In this document: piece by piece, positions 50,121 to 59,559 of the stretch
How positions within the stretch are numbered: position 1 is the first letter of the stretch
Layout of the letters: every line of letters starts with the position of its first letter
Assembly: GCF_017526105.1 (NCBI RefSeq)
Contig: NZ_CP071839.1
Span: forward strand, 1,302,001-1,366,000
Source of the DNA: Streptomyces cyanogenus
GTDB lineage: Bacteria > Actinomycetota > Actinomycetes > Streptomycetales > Streptomycetaceae
Direction: 5' to 3'
DNA: 64,000 bases
Program-made: the position numbers and the translations under genes
Notes under the pieces: generated by a model
What the model saw: only the letters and a program-made list of their open reading frames with translations
Told to the model about the DNA's origin: nothing
Databases searched by the model: none

Positions 50121-50524
50121 GTCCCATCCTCCACAGGAGAACCTCGCGTAGGCACACCGTATGCATACCCGGTTTCTCTCAGCAAGAGCGTAGTCGGGAA
50201 ATTTTTCTGCCTTCCCCCTTGGTCACGGATGTTTTTCCTGCCGTATGCCGTGACGACGCTCACTTCCGTCGACGGCGGGCGGTGCCGCCGGGACCGCACC
50301 CCGGGCGGTCAAGGGGCACGGGGACGCGCCCACGGGAGGGTGACAGCCGGGGCGGATACCGGCCAACCGGCGCCTGCCCCTCCTGCCGAATGCCCGGCGC
50401 AGCTGCGGGTTCAACGCACGGCCCGGCCGTTAGGCTGCGAGCCTGCCGCGTGGACGACGACGTCCGGACGGGGTCCGTCGGTCCGCGCGCCGCCGAGCCG
50501 CCGTCGACGGAAGCGAGTTGAACC
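50121..50524. other. Divergent intergenic region DUF6421 operon / GDPD
   Basis: 404 bp with no supportable gene. It holds a perfect 10-bp palindrome GTATGCATAC (50159-50168), 39 bp upstream of the DUF6421 start, possibly an operator. A T-rich GGAAATTTTTCTG tract (50198-50210) may belong to the DUF6421 promoter. Confidence 0.5.
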
Positions 50525-51208
50525 TTGAACTTCCTTACCATCGGTCATCGCGGTGTCATGGGCGTCGAGCCCGAGAACACCCTCCGTTCCTTCGTCGCCG
50601 CGCAGCGGGCCGGCCTCGACCTGATCGAACTCGATCTGCACCTGAGCAAGGACGGCGCCCTGGTCGTCATGCACGACGCCGAGGTGGACCGTACGACCGA
50701 CGGGTCCGGACCGATCGCCGAGAAGACCCTCGCCGAGCTGCGTGCCCTGGACGCGGGCCGCGGGGAGCGGGTGCCGGTGTTCGAGGAGGTCCTGGACGCG
50801 GTGCACGCGCCGCTGCAGGCCGAGATCAAGGACGTGGCGGCGGCGCGGGCGCTGGCCGAGGTGATGCGCGCCCGGGACCTGACCGCGCGGGTGGAGGTGT
50901 CCTCGTTCCACGACGAGGCGATCACCGAGATCGCGCGGCTGGTGCCGGGCGTGCGCACGGCCTTGGTCGCGAGCCGGTACGGCACCGACGTGGTGGACCG
51001 TGCCGTCGCCGTGGGTGCCGCGACGGTGTGTCTCAACATCCGCCGGCTCACTCTGGAGATCGTCGAGCATGCGCGCGCGTCCGGGTTGCGGATCATCGGC
51101 TGGGTGGTGAACACACAGGACCACCTGCGGCTGGTCCGCGCGCTGGAGCTGGACGGGGCGACGACGGACTACCCGGAGATCAAGCGCACGGGCCGGTTCA
51201 CGGCCTAG
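50525..51208 (+). CDS. Glycerophosphodiester phosphodiesterase
   Basis: A 227-residue GDPD barrel: active-site segments TIGHRGVMGVEPENTLRSFV (His-Arg and Glu-Asn), LIELDLHLSKDGALVVMHDA (metal and His), and VNTQDHLRLV near the end. Hydrolyses glycerophosphodiesters to glycerol-3-phosphate. TTG 50525 with GGAAG about 11 nt upstream. No signal peptide, so cytoplasmic. Confidence 0.92.
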   Translation: MNFLTIGHRGVMGVEPENTLRSFVAAQRAGLDLIELDLHLSKDGALVVMHDAEVDRTTDGSGPIAEKTLAELRALDAGRGERVPVFEEVLDAVHAPLQAEIKDVAAARALAEVMRARDLTARVEVSSFHDEAITEIARLVPGVRTALVASRYGTDVVDRAVAVGAATVCLNIRRLTLEIVEHARASGLRIIGWVVNTQDHLRLVRALELDGATTDYPEIKRTGRFTA

Positions 51209-51237
51209 CGTGCGTCGGCACGACCGGGCGAGCCTGC

Positions 51238-51777
51238 TCAGGCGAGCTTCTTGACCAGCAGCTCGAACTGCAGGTCGTCGCGCTGCGGAATGCCGAAACG
51301 CTCGTCGCCGTACGGGAACGGGGTCATCCGTCCCGTACGGCGGTAACCGCGGCGCTCGTACCAGGCGATCAGGTCGTCGCGGACCGAGATCACCGTCATG
51401 TGCATCTCGGTGACTCCCCAGGTGAGCCGCGCCTGCCGCTCCGCCTCCGCGATGACGGTCTTGCCGAGGCCCGCGCCCTGGAGGGACGGGCTGACCGCGA
51501 ACATGCCGAAGTAGGCGTGGTCGCCGCGGTGTTCCAGCTGGCAGCAGGCGACGATACGGCCGTCCTGCTCGACGGTCAGCAGCCGGCTGTCGGGCGACTT
51601 GACGACCTCCAGCACGCCCTCCGGATCGGTCCGCTGGCCCTCCAGGATGTCCGCCTCGGTGGTCCACCCGGCCCGGCTGCTGTCGCCCCGGTACGCCGAC
51701 TCGACGAGGGCGACCAGGGCGTCGACGTCACCGTCGGTGGCGTCGCGGAAGGTGAGTCCGGTGGCGGGGGTGTCCAT
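51238..51777 (-). CDS. GNAT family N-acetyltransferase
   Basis: A 179-residue GNAT protein: acetyl-CoA loop AVSPSLQGAGLGKTVIAEAE, then TVISVRDDLIAWYERRGYRR (motif B). ATG 51777. The longer open frame toward 51888 would overlap the divergent VOC gene's promoter. Substrate unknown. Confidence 0.9.
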   Translation of the reverse strand: MDTPATGLTFRDATDGDVDALVALVESAYRGDSSRAGWTTEADILEGQRTDPEGVLEVVKSPDSRLLTVEQDGRIVACCQLEHRGDHAYFGMFAVSPSLQGAGLGKTVIAEAERQARLTWGVTEMHMTVISVRDDLIAWYERRGYRRTGRMTPFPYGDERFGIPQRDDLQFELLVKKLA

Positions 51778-51847
51778 GGCGGCGGTCTCCGATCTCGGGC
51801 GTGGCTGAGCCAGGGACGAGGGTAACGCTGCCGCTAGCCTCCGGTGC

Positions 51848-52240
51848 ATGGTGCATGTACTCAGCAGCCGCACGCTTCTGCAGCCCACCGATCCCGAGAG
51901 GTCCCGCGCCTTCTACGGCGAGCAGCTGGGCCTGGCGGTGTACCGGGAGTTCGGCACGGGCCCGGGGCGCGGGACGGTGTACTTCATGGGCGGCGGGTTC
52001 CTGGAGGTCTCCGGCCGGTCCGACACCCCGCCGTCGCCCGCCGTGCGCCTGTGGCTCCAGGTCGAGGACGTCACGGCCGCGCACGAGGAGCTGCGGGCCA
52101 AGGGCGTCGAGATCCTCCGGCCTCCGCAGCGGGAACCCTGGGGCCTGATCGAGATGTGGATCACCGACCCGGACGGCACGAGGATCGTCCTGGTGGAGGT
52201 CCCGGAGGACCATCCCCTGCGGTACCGGCCGGGGATCTGA
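51848..52240 (+). CDS. VOC family (glyoxalase/bleomycin resistance) protein
   Basis: A 130-residue VOC protein: TDPERSRAFYGEQLGLAVYR at the start; metal-type residues in GLIEMWITDPDGTRIVLVEV. Either a small metal-dependent enzyme or an antibiotic-binding protein. ATG 51848; intact. Confidence 0.88.
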   Translation: MVHVLSSRTLLQPTDPERSRAFYGEQLGLAVYREFGTGPGRGTVYFMGGGFLEVSGRSDTPPSPAVRLWLQVEDVTAAHEELRAKGVEILRPPQREPWGLIEMWITDPDGTRIVLVEVPEDHPLRYRPGI

Positions 52241-52244
52241 CCCG

Positions 52245-52983
52245 GGCCCGGGTGCCGGTCCGGCACCCGGCGGGAGATCGCCGTCCGGGCTCTCGCGGAG
52301 ATCCGCGCGGAGTCGGACGCGTGGGACTGCGCGGACAACGTCGGTGCCCTGGTCTCGGTGCTTCCCCTGCTCCCCGCCGAGGTCCGGCAGGAGGTACTGG
52401 CCGAGGTCCGCGACGCACTCCTCGGCGGAGGCCACATCCCCCATCGGACCGAGGACGGGGCGGCCCTCCTGCCGCTTCTGTCCCCGGAGGAACGGGACAC
52501 GGTCCTGGCGGCGGGCGCCGCGGAGGCCGCAGCCCCCTGGTTTCCCCGCGCGCCGGCGCGTGACTGCGCCGTCCTCGCCCCGTGCCCCCGGAGCAGGGTG
52601 CGCCGTGCCTCTCCGAGGCATTGGCACATGTGCGTTCCGTCGCCGATCCGGCAGAGCCCGCCGGGGCTCTGAGCATGCCGGTCCCCGTCCTGGACGCCGG
52701 GGCCCGCGGGGCTCGTGCCCTGTCCGAGCCGGGATGCCCAGTCACAGGCAGTGCCCCTCGCTCCGGACTCGCGATCGACCTGCTCTCCCGGGCCCGTGAC
52801 GATCTCGGCTGCCCCGCCGGGCAGTTCGTGTCGCTGCTGCGCCGCCTGCTGTCCCGGACCTCCCGGGACAGGGCACTGGCCGTGGTCATCGCGAACCTGT
52901 GCCGGCCGGCGTCGGTGGCGGGTGGTGACCTCCAGGACGATCTCGCCCCGGCGGTGGACGACGTGCTGAGTCGGTGGCCTTGA
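52245..52983 (+). pseudogene. Decayed gene for a helical-repeat protein
   Basis: One frame gives RREIAVRALAEIRAESDAWD, then NVGALVSVLPLLPAEVRQEV and LAEVRDALLGGGHIPHRTED (about 52265-52550), helical segments like those of actinobacterial repeat proteins. Past ~52580 the plausible sequence is in another frame (RSGLAIDLLSRARDDLG, FVSLLRRLLSRTSRDRAL, then ALAVVIANLC to stop 52981-52983). There is no start codon with RBS and the frame is broken at least once. A remnant is the best reading. Confidence 0.55.
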
Positions 52984-53000
52984 GGACCGGCCGGTGCCGG

Positions 53001-53582
53001 TCACGCACGCAGTGCCCCGGTGCGGCCTTCCAGCCGGGTGAGCAACTCGGCGAGGAGACCGGCCAGTTCGCCCTGTCCCTCGGGGGCCAGGACGGACAGG
53101 ACGGCGGTCTCGTAGGCGAGTTGCTCGGGGAGGATGCCGTCGACCAGGTCGCGGCCGGCCCCGGTGAGGCGGAGGTGGGCGACGCGGCGGTCACGGGTGT
53201 CGCCGCGCCGCTCGACCAGGCCGCGCTCGGTCAGCTGCTTGACCCGCTTGGTGACGGCGGCCCCGGAGGAGAAGGTCTCCCGGGCCAGCTCTCCCGGGGT
53301 CAGCTCGTGTCCGGTGCGGCGCAGCGCGCCGAGCAGGTCGAACTCGGGGCGGCTCAGACCGGCCCGGCGCAGCGGGGCGTCCTCGGCCTGCTGGAGCAGC
53401 GCGGCGCAGCGGTTGATCCGGCCGATGATCTCCATGGGTCCGGTGTCCAGCTCCGGGTGGACGGCCCGCCACTGGCGGACGACGGCGGAGACGGTGTCGC
53501 CGTGCGCGGGGTCGGTGCCGGCCCCCGGCCGGGTACCGGCCTTGTCGCCTGCGGGCGTCGGTCCGCCGTTCGTCGCCGTCAT
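53001..53582 (-). CDS. MarR family transcriptional regulator
   Basis: A 193-residue MarR protein with a Gly/Ala/Pro-rich N-terminal extension (~30 residues) and a wHTH (LTPGELARETFSSGAAVTKR; VKQLTERGLVERR; DRRVAHLRLTGAG). ATG 53582 overlaps the stop of the FUSC-type gene (ATGA), so the two were co-translated before the FUSC gene decayed. Presumably an efflux regulator. Confidence 0.9.
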   Translation of the reverse strand: MTATNGGPTPAGDKAGTRPGAGTDPAHGDTVSAVVRQWRAVHPELDTGPMEIIGRINRCAALLQQAEDAPLRRAGLSRPEFDLLGALRRTGHELTPGELARETFSSGAAVTKRVKQLTERGLVERRGDTRDRRVAHLRLTGAGRDLVDGILPEQLAYETAVLSVLAPEGQGELAGLLAELLTRLEGRTGALRA

Positions 53583-55150
53583 GGCCGCATGTCCTCCGTC
53601 GTCCTGCCCGGGCCCCGGTCGCGGTCGCGTTCCCGGCCCGGGTCCTCGTCCCGGTCCCGCGGTACGAGTCCCTGACGCCGTACCGTCGCCGCGAGCGTAC
53701 GGTGTCCGGACTGTTCGGTGAGCACGACCCGCTCCTCGGTCAGGGCGCGCTGCCACCACTCGCCGGCGGCGGCGTCGGCCGTGGCAGGTCAACCAGGGCG
53801 GCGGCGAGGCCGCGGCGGGCCGACTCCAGGGCGTACGGCGCCGGCTGCGGCTCGGCGAGCAGGCGGGCGGCGTTCTCCCGGGCGCACTCGGCCGCGCTCA
53901 GTGCCTGCTCCAGGCCGTCGCCGGCGCGCCGTTGGTGACGGCGACGGCGACGACGAAGCCGACCACGGCGCCGACGAGGGTGTCGGTGATCAGCTCGGCG
54001 GGGTTCTGGGCGCGGCGAGCTCAGTGACGAGCAGTGCCATCGGGGTGACGCGGACGCTGCCCAGCCAGTAGTTGCGGCCGATGAGCGCCTCGGCGCCGAA
54101 GTCGAGGGCGAGGCAGCACAGCACCAGGGCGGTGGGGTGCAGGTGGGCGAGCGGGGCGAGGGCGGCGAAGAGGAGGACGCCGACGAGGTTGCCGACGACC
54201 CGCTGGGCGCCCCGGTTCCAGGTGAGGCTGACGTTGGCCTGGTAGAGGGCGGCCGCGGTGACCAGCGCCCAGTACGGGCGGCCGACGCCGAGCGCGAGGG
54301 CGCCGTATCCGGCGAGGGCGCAGCCGGGCGCAGTGCGTACGGCGAGGGGGGCGAGCGGGGCGAGCCGGTGCCGCGGCGAGCGGGGCGGCAGGGCCTGTTC
54401 GGCGACCACGCCGAGGAGTTCACCGACGGACTCGCGCGGCGCTTCGACACGCCCGATCCGGCCGGTGCCGCACAGCTCGCGGGCCCAGGCGCGCAGCTGT
54501 CCGGGGTCGGTGTCGGCGGGTGCGGCGAGGGCGACCTCGGCGCGGACGAGGAGCTGTTCGAGGGCGGGGCGGGTGCGGTCGGGCCGGGTGCCGGCCGCGA
54601 GCAGCGACTGCCAGGCGGCGTGGATCGCGGCGGCGCACACGGCGCGGGCCCGGGGGTGACCGTGCCGCGCGTGCGTGCGTAGACGGCGGCGGCGTTCAGG
54701 GCCTGGGCGGTGGCGCGGCGCTCCGGGCCGTACGGACGGAGCAGCCCGGGTGCCATGCCGACCAGCCAGGCCCAGGCGCCGGCGGCCAGGGCCGGACCGA
54801 GGTGCCCGGGGACCTGGCCGGGGGTCTGCGGCGCGAACAGCGAGGCGGAGCTGATGAAGGTGAGGACCGCGTTGCCGGGCGGTCCGATCCGGGTGGCTTC
54901 GCACACCGTCTTCCGGGCCGCCGCGAGGACGGCGCCGACGGTGACGAGGACGACGGCGTTCGTGGTGAGGGACGCGGCGAGCAGGGCGACGGCGAGGCCG
55001 CCCGCCCATGCCGAGCACCACCCAGGCCCGGGCACGGGCACGGGCGGCGTAGGGCCGGTTGCGGCCGTAGAGGGCGCACAGCGAGCCGGCCGTCGTGTAC
55101 AGGGCCAGGTCGAGGCGGCCGAGCGCGAGGAGGCTGCCAGAGCTTGTCAC
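53579..55150 (-). pseudogene. FUSC family (aromatic acid/efflux) membrane-protein gene with several frameshifts
   Basis: GTG 55150 opens TSSGSLLALGRLDLALYTTA and ARAWVVLGMGG. Near 55005 the frame shifts to GLAVALLAASLTTNAVVLVT and GMAPGLLRPYGPERRATAQA. Near 54680 it returns to VCAAAIHAAWQSLLAAGTRP and NVSLTWNRGAQRVVGNLVGV. Near 54010 it moves to NPAELITDTLVGAVVGFVVA. Near 53950 it moves to LEQALSAAECARENAARLLA, and near 53780 to GEWWQRALTEERVVLTEQSG, ending at TGA 53579-53581. At least five indels lie in a ~525-codon gene; the products of each piece are typical of FUSC proteins. Confidence 0.8.
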
Positions 55151-55257
55151 AGGCCGTGCTCCCCCGCATGCTCCCCGTGTACCCCCTTGCGCTCGCGTGC
55201 GCTCCGCCGGCCGTGGGCATCGCATCCCTCGACCGACCGTCGAGCGTGGAGGTGCGC

Positions 55258-55809
55258 GTGCACGGACCGGTGCAGACCGCCTGGCTGCTGGTCGCGCTCT
55301 GCGCGGTGACCGGGGCCTATTGCCTGCTGCGGATGCGCAGCGCCGTCGAGGAGCAGCGCCGGGCCGCCGGCGGCGAGGCGCTGATGGGGTTCGGCATGGC
55401 CGCGATGGCCGTACCGGCGGCCGTGTTCACGCCACCGAGGTGGGCGTGGCCGGTGTACGCGGCCGTGTTCGGCGCGGCGGCCCTGCGCGCGCTGTGGGCC
55501 GCGCGCGGCGCCCCGCACCATCTGCACCACCTGGTGGGGAGCGCTGCGATGGTCTACATGGCGGTGGCGATGGCCGCGGCCCCGGCCGCCGCCCACCACC
55601 CGCACGGCGGCACCGGCGTGCCGCTGCTGACCGGCGCGCTCCTGCTGTACTTCACGGGGTACGTGCTGCTCTCCGGAGCCCGTCTGGTGCCCGCCACCGC
55701 TCCGGCGGCCGGGGCCGGCCCGGCCCGCTGGGGCGACCGCCCGGAACTGGCCCGGGCGTGCCGGCTGTCGATGGGGATCGGCATGGTCGCGATGCTGCTG
55801 ACGATGTGA
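55258..55809 (+). CDS. DUF5134 family membrane protein
   Basis: A 183-residue, multi-pass protein with a His-rich central segment (APHHLHHLVGSAAMVYMAVA; AAAHHPHGG). TM helices: TAWLLVALCAVTGAYCLLRM, GFGMAAMAVPAAVF, YAAVFGAAALRALW and others; this is the DUF5134 pattern. GTG 55258 has GGAGG 5 nt upstream. The His residues may bind metal or heme; function unknown. Confidence 0.8.
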   Translation: MHGPVQTAWLLVALCAVTGAYCLLRMRSAVEEQRRAAGGEALMGFGMAAMAVPAAVFTPPRWAWPVYAAVFGAAALRALWAARGAPHHLHHLVGSAAMVYMAVAMAAAPAAAHHPHGGTGVPLLTGALLLYFTGYVLLSGARLVPATAPAAGAGPARWGDRPELARACRLSMGIGMVAMLLTM

Positions 55810-55900
55810 GCGCCGGGAGCGGGGCCGACTGCGTTGTCTGCGTCACTTGGGCCCCGCGGACCGTACCGCTGAGCGGCCCGGCGCTCTTAGGGTGCTGACC

Positions 55901-56836
55901 ATGATGGTCCCCGTGGCCCTGCTGCTGCTCGGCGCCCTGACCGCCGTCGTCGCCCCGCGGCTGCTCGCCCGGGCCGACTGGCCGGACCGCGATCCGGTCG
56001 TCGCCCTGTGGGTGTGGCAATGCGTCGTGGCGGCCGTCCTGTTGTGCTGCGCCCTGTCGATGACCCTCAGCGCGGCGGCGGCCTGGCAGGCGGTGCGCGG
56101 GCATGTGTTCGCCACCGCCCCGCGCGGGGTCGTGGACGCCTATGCCCTCGGCACGGCCGGTCCCTGGGCGGCACCCACCGCCGTGCTGCTCGCCTGCGGC
56201 GGACTGTGGAGTCTGGCGATGCTGGTCCGCGAGGTCGTACGGTCCCGGGCCCGGCGGCATGGGCGGCGCACCGAGCTGCTGGTGCGCGCACCGCTGTTGC
56301 CGGGCGAGGAGCAGGTGAGTGGCCGGCTGGTGGTGCTGGAGGGCGACCGCCCCGACGCCTGGTGGCTGCCCGGCGCGGCGCCGCGGCTGGTCGTCACCAC
56401 GGCGGCGCTGCGCCGCCTGAAGGGCCGTCAACTGGACGCGCTGCTCGCGCACGAGCAGGGGCACGCGCAGGCCCGGCACGACTGGCTGCTGCACTGTTCG
56501 GCCGCGCTGGCGGGCGGGTTCCCGCAGGTCCCGGTGTTCGCCGCGTTCCGCGACGAGATGCACCGGCTGGTGGAGCTGGCCGCCGACGACATGGCCTCCC
56601 GGCGCTTCGGCCGGCTGACCACGGCCCTGGCCCTGGTCGGGCTGAACGAGGAGCGGGGCGTGTTCGGGCCCTCCCCGACCCCGCAGGCGCATGTGCCGCA
56701 GCGGGTGCACCGGCTGCTGACCGCTCCGGACCGGCTGCCTGCACTGCGCCGGCTGCGCCTGACGGCGACCGCCGCGCTGGTGCCGGTGGTCCCGGTGCTG
56801 GTGGCGCTGGTGCCCGGATTGCGGGCGCTGGGCTGA
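55901..56836 (+). CDS. M56 family metallopeptidase (BlaR1-like)
   Basis: A 311-residue membrane protease. Four TM segments (1-20, 36-60, 84-105 and C-terminal 285-308) and the zinc motif HEQGH at residues 184-188, with HARHDW and ELAADDMASRRFG downstream. In BlaR1/MecR1 such domains cleave BlaI-type repressors; no BlaI gene is adjacent here, so its substrate is unknown. ATG 55901 or the next codon 55904. Confidence 0.9.
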   Translation: MMVPVALLLLGALTAVVAPRLLARADWPDRDPVVALWVWQCVVAAVLLCCALSMTLSAAAAWQAVRGHVFATAPRGVVDAYALGTAGPWAAPTAVLLACGGLWSLAMLVREVVRSRARRHGRRTELLVRAPLLPGEEQVSGRLVVLEGDRPDAWWLPGAAPRLVVTTAALRRLKGRQLDALLAHEQGHAQARHDWLLHCSAALAGGFPQVPVFAAFRDEMHRLVELAADDMASRRFGRLTTALALVGLNEERGVFGPSPTPQAHVPQRVHRLLTAPDRLPALRRLRLTATAALVPVVPVLVALVPGLRALG

Positions 56837-56882
56837 CCTCGGCCTCTTGGCCCCCGGCCGCCCCGTCCACAAAGATCGCTGC

Positions 56883-57596
56883 ATGCACCGACGTCCCGCC
56901 GCTCCCCCGTCGCCCCCCGCCCCCGAACCACGGGCGGCGCTCCGCACGGCCGCCCGCGTGTCCGTGGCCCTCGCCGCCTGCTTCATGGTGCTGCTGGTTC
57001 TCGTCGCCCTGCGCTGGCACCCCCTGCTCGCCGCGGACAGCCGTGTCTCCCGCGCCACCCACCGCTGGGCGGTGCGCGACCACGAGGTGACCCAGGTCTT
57101 CCGGGTGCTGACGGACTGGGTGTGGGACCCGCTCACCATGCGTCTGCTGGCCGGCGCGGCGGCACTGTGGCTGGTCTGGCGGCGCGCGGCCTGGTGGACG
57201 GCGCTGTGGCTGGCGGTCACCTGCGCGGTGGCCACGCTCGTGCAGCAGTCGGTGAAGGCCGTCGTCGCCCGCCCCCGCCCGGTCTGGCCGGACCCCGTCG
57301 ACTCCGCCCACTACGCGGCCTTCCCGTCCGGTCACGCGATGACCGCCACCGTCGTGTGCGGCCTGCTGCTGTGGCTGCTGCACCGCCGCGGCACGGGCCG
57401 CGCCCTGTGGCGTACGGCGGTGGTGGCGGCGCTGGTGTCGGTGGTGGGCGTGGGTGTGACCCGCGTGTGGCTGGGCGTCCACTGGCCCTCCGACGTGCTG
57501 GGCGGATGGCTGGCCGGGGCGCTGCTGGTGGCCGTGGCGGTGCTGGTGTACGAGTGGCCGCGCAACGTACGGACCCGGCGTCCGCGGCGCCGGTAG
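56883..57596 (+). CDS. PAP2 family membrane phosphatase
   Basis: A 237-residue, six-TM protein: motif 1 KAVVARPRPVWPD, motif 2 AAFPSGHAMT, motif 3 RVWLGVHWPSDVLGG, with catalytic His in the last two. Dephosphorylates lipid phosphates such as phosphatidic acid or undecaprenyl diphosphate at the outer membrane face. ATG 56883. Confidence 0.92.
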   Translation: MHRRPAAPPSPPAPEPRAALRTAARVSVALAACFMVLLVLVALRWHPLLAADSRVSRATHRWAVRDHEVTQVFRVLTDWVWDPLTMRLLAGAAALWLVWRRAAWWTALWLAVTCAVATLVQQSVKAVVARPRPVWPDPVDSAHYAAFPSGHAMTATVVCGLLLWLLHRRGTGRALWRTAVVAALVSVVGVGVTRVWLGVHWPSDVLGGWLAGALLVAVAVLVYEWPRNVRTRRPRRR

Positions 57597-57606
57597 AGTC
57601 GCGTCC

Positions 57607-58296
57607 ATGGCTGCCGTGCTCTTCGACTTCTCCGGGACGCTGTTCCGCATCGAGACCGCCGAGTCCTGGCTGCGCGCGGTGCTGGCCGAGACCGGTCACA
57701 CCCTGCCGGAGCCCGAACTGACGCGGGCCGCCCGGGCCCTGGAGGCGGCCGGCGGGCTGCCGGGCGGACCGGAACCGGTGGAGCTGCCGGCGGACCTCGC
57801 CGGGCTGTGGGCGGTGCGCGACGAGAGCGCGGAACTGCACCGGGCCGCCTACACCGGCCTGTCCCGCCGGGTGCCGCTGCCGGATCCCGGGCTGTACGAC
57901 GCCCTGTACGACCGGCACATGGCGCCCGCGGCCTGGTCGCCGTACCCCGACGCGGCGAAGGTGCTGCGTGCCCTGCGCGAGCGCGGTATCGGCGTCGGCG
58001 TGGTCAGCAACATCGGCTGGGATCTGCGCCCCGTGTTCCGCGCACACGGGCTCGACGCCTATGTGGACACGTACGTACTGTCGTACGAACACGGGGTGCA
58101 GAAGCCCGATCCGCGGCTGTTCTCGGTGGCCTGCGAGGCGCTCGGGGCGGATCCGCGGCGGGTGGTGATGGTGGGCGACAACCGGGCGGCGGACGGCGGC
58201 GCCGCCGCGCTCGGCTGCCGGGTGCACTTCGTGGACCACCTGCCGGTGGACCGGCGCCCCGACGCGCTGCTGCCGGTGCTGGATCTGGTGAGCTGA
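57607..58296 (+). CDS. HAD family hydrolase
   Basis: A 229-residue HAD hydrolase: nucleophile Asp in AVLFDFSGTLFRIE, Thr/Ser in GVVSNIGWDLR, Lys in HGVQKPDPRLF, acidic motif MVGDNRAADGGAA. A phosphatase of unknown substrate. ATG 57607; it begins 10 bp after the PAP2 gene, probably in its operon. Confidence 0.91.
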   Translation: MAAVLFDFSGTLFRIETAESWLRAVLAETGHTLPEPELTRAARALEAAGGLPGGPEPVELPADLAGLWAVRDESAELHRAAYTGLSRRVPLPDPGLYDALYDRHMAPAAWSPYPDAAKVLRALRERGIGVGVVSNIGWDLRPVFRAHGLDAYVDTYVLSYEHGVQKPDPRLFSVACEALGADPRRVVMVGDNRAADGGAAALGCRVHFVDHLPVDRRPDALLPVLDLVS

Positions 58297-58424
58297 GCGG
58301 CGGCTCGGGCGAGGAAGGGGGCGGCCGCCACCGCCCGTCCGGGACGCTCCCCCGCGTCGCCCCGGACGAACGGCTGTTCCGGGCGGCCCCCGGGCACAGG
58401 GGTCCCCTGCTGCGTTGAGTATAG

Positions 58425-58443
58425 TTGGCTGGCAGCCAGTCAA
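58425..58443. promoter_or_regulatory. 19-bp TetR-type palindrome
   Basis: TTGGCTGGCAGCCAGTCAA: 8 of 9 base pairs around a central A. It is flanked by the wider repeat TGCGTTGA (58411) / TCAACGCA (58440). It ends 15 bp before the TetR start at 58459. Confidence 0.8.
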
Positions 58444-58458
58444 CGCAGGAGTTACAGG

Positions 58459-59127
58459 ATGTCCCCGCGCAGCGCCTCGGTCAATGAAGAATTGCGGCGG
58501 CGTTCCCGGGAACGGCTGCTGCAGGCCGCCGTCGAACTCGTCGGGGAGCACGGGTTCGAGGCCACGACGCTGGGCGACATCGCGGACCGGGCCGGCTCGG
58601 CGCGCGGACTGGTGTCGTACTACTTCCCCGGCAAGCGCCAGTTGGTGCAGTCCGCCGTGCACCGGCTGATGCACCGCACGCTGGAGGAGGCGCTGGAGCG
58701 GGAGCCGTGCACCGAGGACGGCCGGGAGCGGCTGGCCCGGGCCATCGACGCGATCCTGGGCCTGGCCCGGGACCGGCCCGTGCTGATGCGCCAGCACATG
58801 GCGGGACTGCTCCAGGCCGAGGGCTTCGTGCAGTGCCCGGAGCAGCGCCGGCTGGCGGAGCTGCTGAGCGACACGGTGGCCCGTTACGGCGCGCAGGACG
58901 TCTCGGCCGACTACCCGATGCTGCGGGCCCTGTTGATGGGCGCGGTGTACGCGGCGCTGGTGCCGGGGGTGCCGATGCCCGTGCCCCGGCTGCGGGCCGA
59001 GCTGTTCCAGCGGTACGGGCTCGACTGGGCGATGGGGGTGCCCCCGGAGAGCCAGCCGGACCCGGCGCCGGGGGGCGGGGACCTGTCCCGGTTCTTCGCC
59101 ACGGAGGAACGGCCGAGCGGCTCCTGA
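58459..59127 (+). CDS. TetR family transcriptional regulator
   Basis: A 222-residue TetR protein; HTH at ~residues 31-58 (ATTLGDIADRAGSARGLVSY). ATG 58459 follows GGAG. It probably represses itself through the palindrome at 58425-58443. No obvious target gene lies on the other strand, so it may act elsewhere or on the HAD/PAP2 genes. Confidence 0.92.
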   Translation: MSPRSASVNEELRRRSRERLLQAAVELVGEHGFEATTLGDIADRAGSARGLVSYYFPGKRQLVQSAVHRLMHRTLEEALEREPCTEDGRERLARAIDAILGLARDRPVLMRQHMAGLLQAEGFVQCPEQRRLAELLSDTVARYGAQDVSADYPMLRALLMGAVYAALVPGVPMPVPRLRAELFQRYGLDWAMGVPPESQPDPAPGGGDLSRFFATEERPSGS

Positions 59128-59220
59128 CGGGTTCGGCCGGCCGGATCCGCCGCGCGGGAGGGGCGCATCGGCGAAACCGGGCCGGCTCCCTCGTCCCGCT
59201 CCGCCCGGAAGCGCCGCCAC

Positions 59221-59365
59221 CGCACCCCTGCGGTCCGCACGCGCGCCACCCGGCCGGTCCCCCGCCCGACCCCGCACCAACCTGCCGCGCACCCCTGCGG
59301 TCCGCACCCGCGCCACCCGGCCGGTCCCCCGCCCGACCCCGCACGAACCCGCCGCGCACCCCTGG
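59221..59365. repeat. 67-bp tandem repeat, 2.2 copies
   Basis: Units start at 59221, 59288 and (partial) 59355 with CGCACCCCTGCGGTCCGCAC; exact period 67. The 432-bp spacer 59128-59559 shows no gene. Confidence 0.85.
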
Positions 59366-59559
59366 TCTCCCGCGCGGAACGCCCGGCCGGTGCGCCGCCA
59401 CTGCACCCCCGCGGTGCCCCACGCGCACCACCCGGCGGATGATCACATCCATATGACCGGACCACGCCTCCCGGTCACCCCACCGGCCCCTGCCGCCGGG
59501 CGCCCGGCGGTGCCATGCTGGAGCCGTCCGCACACTCTCCTTGGGCGAGGAGTTCCGCT

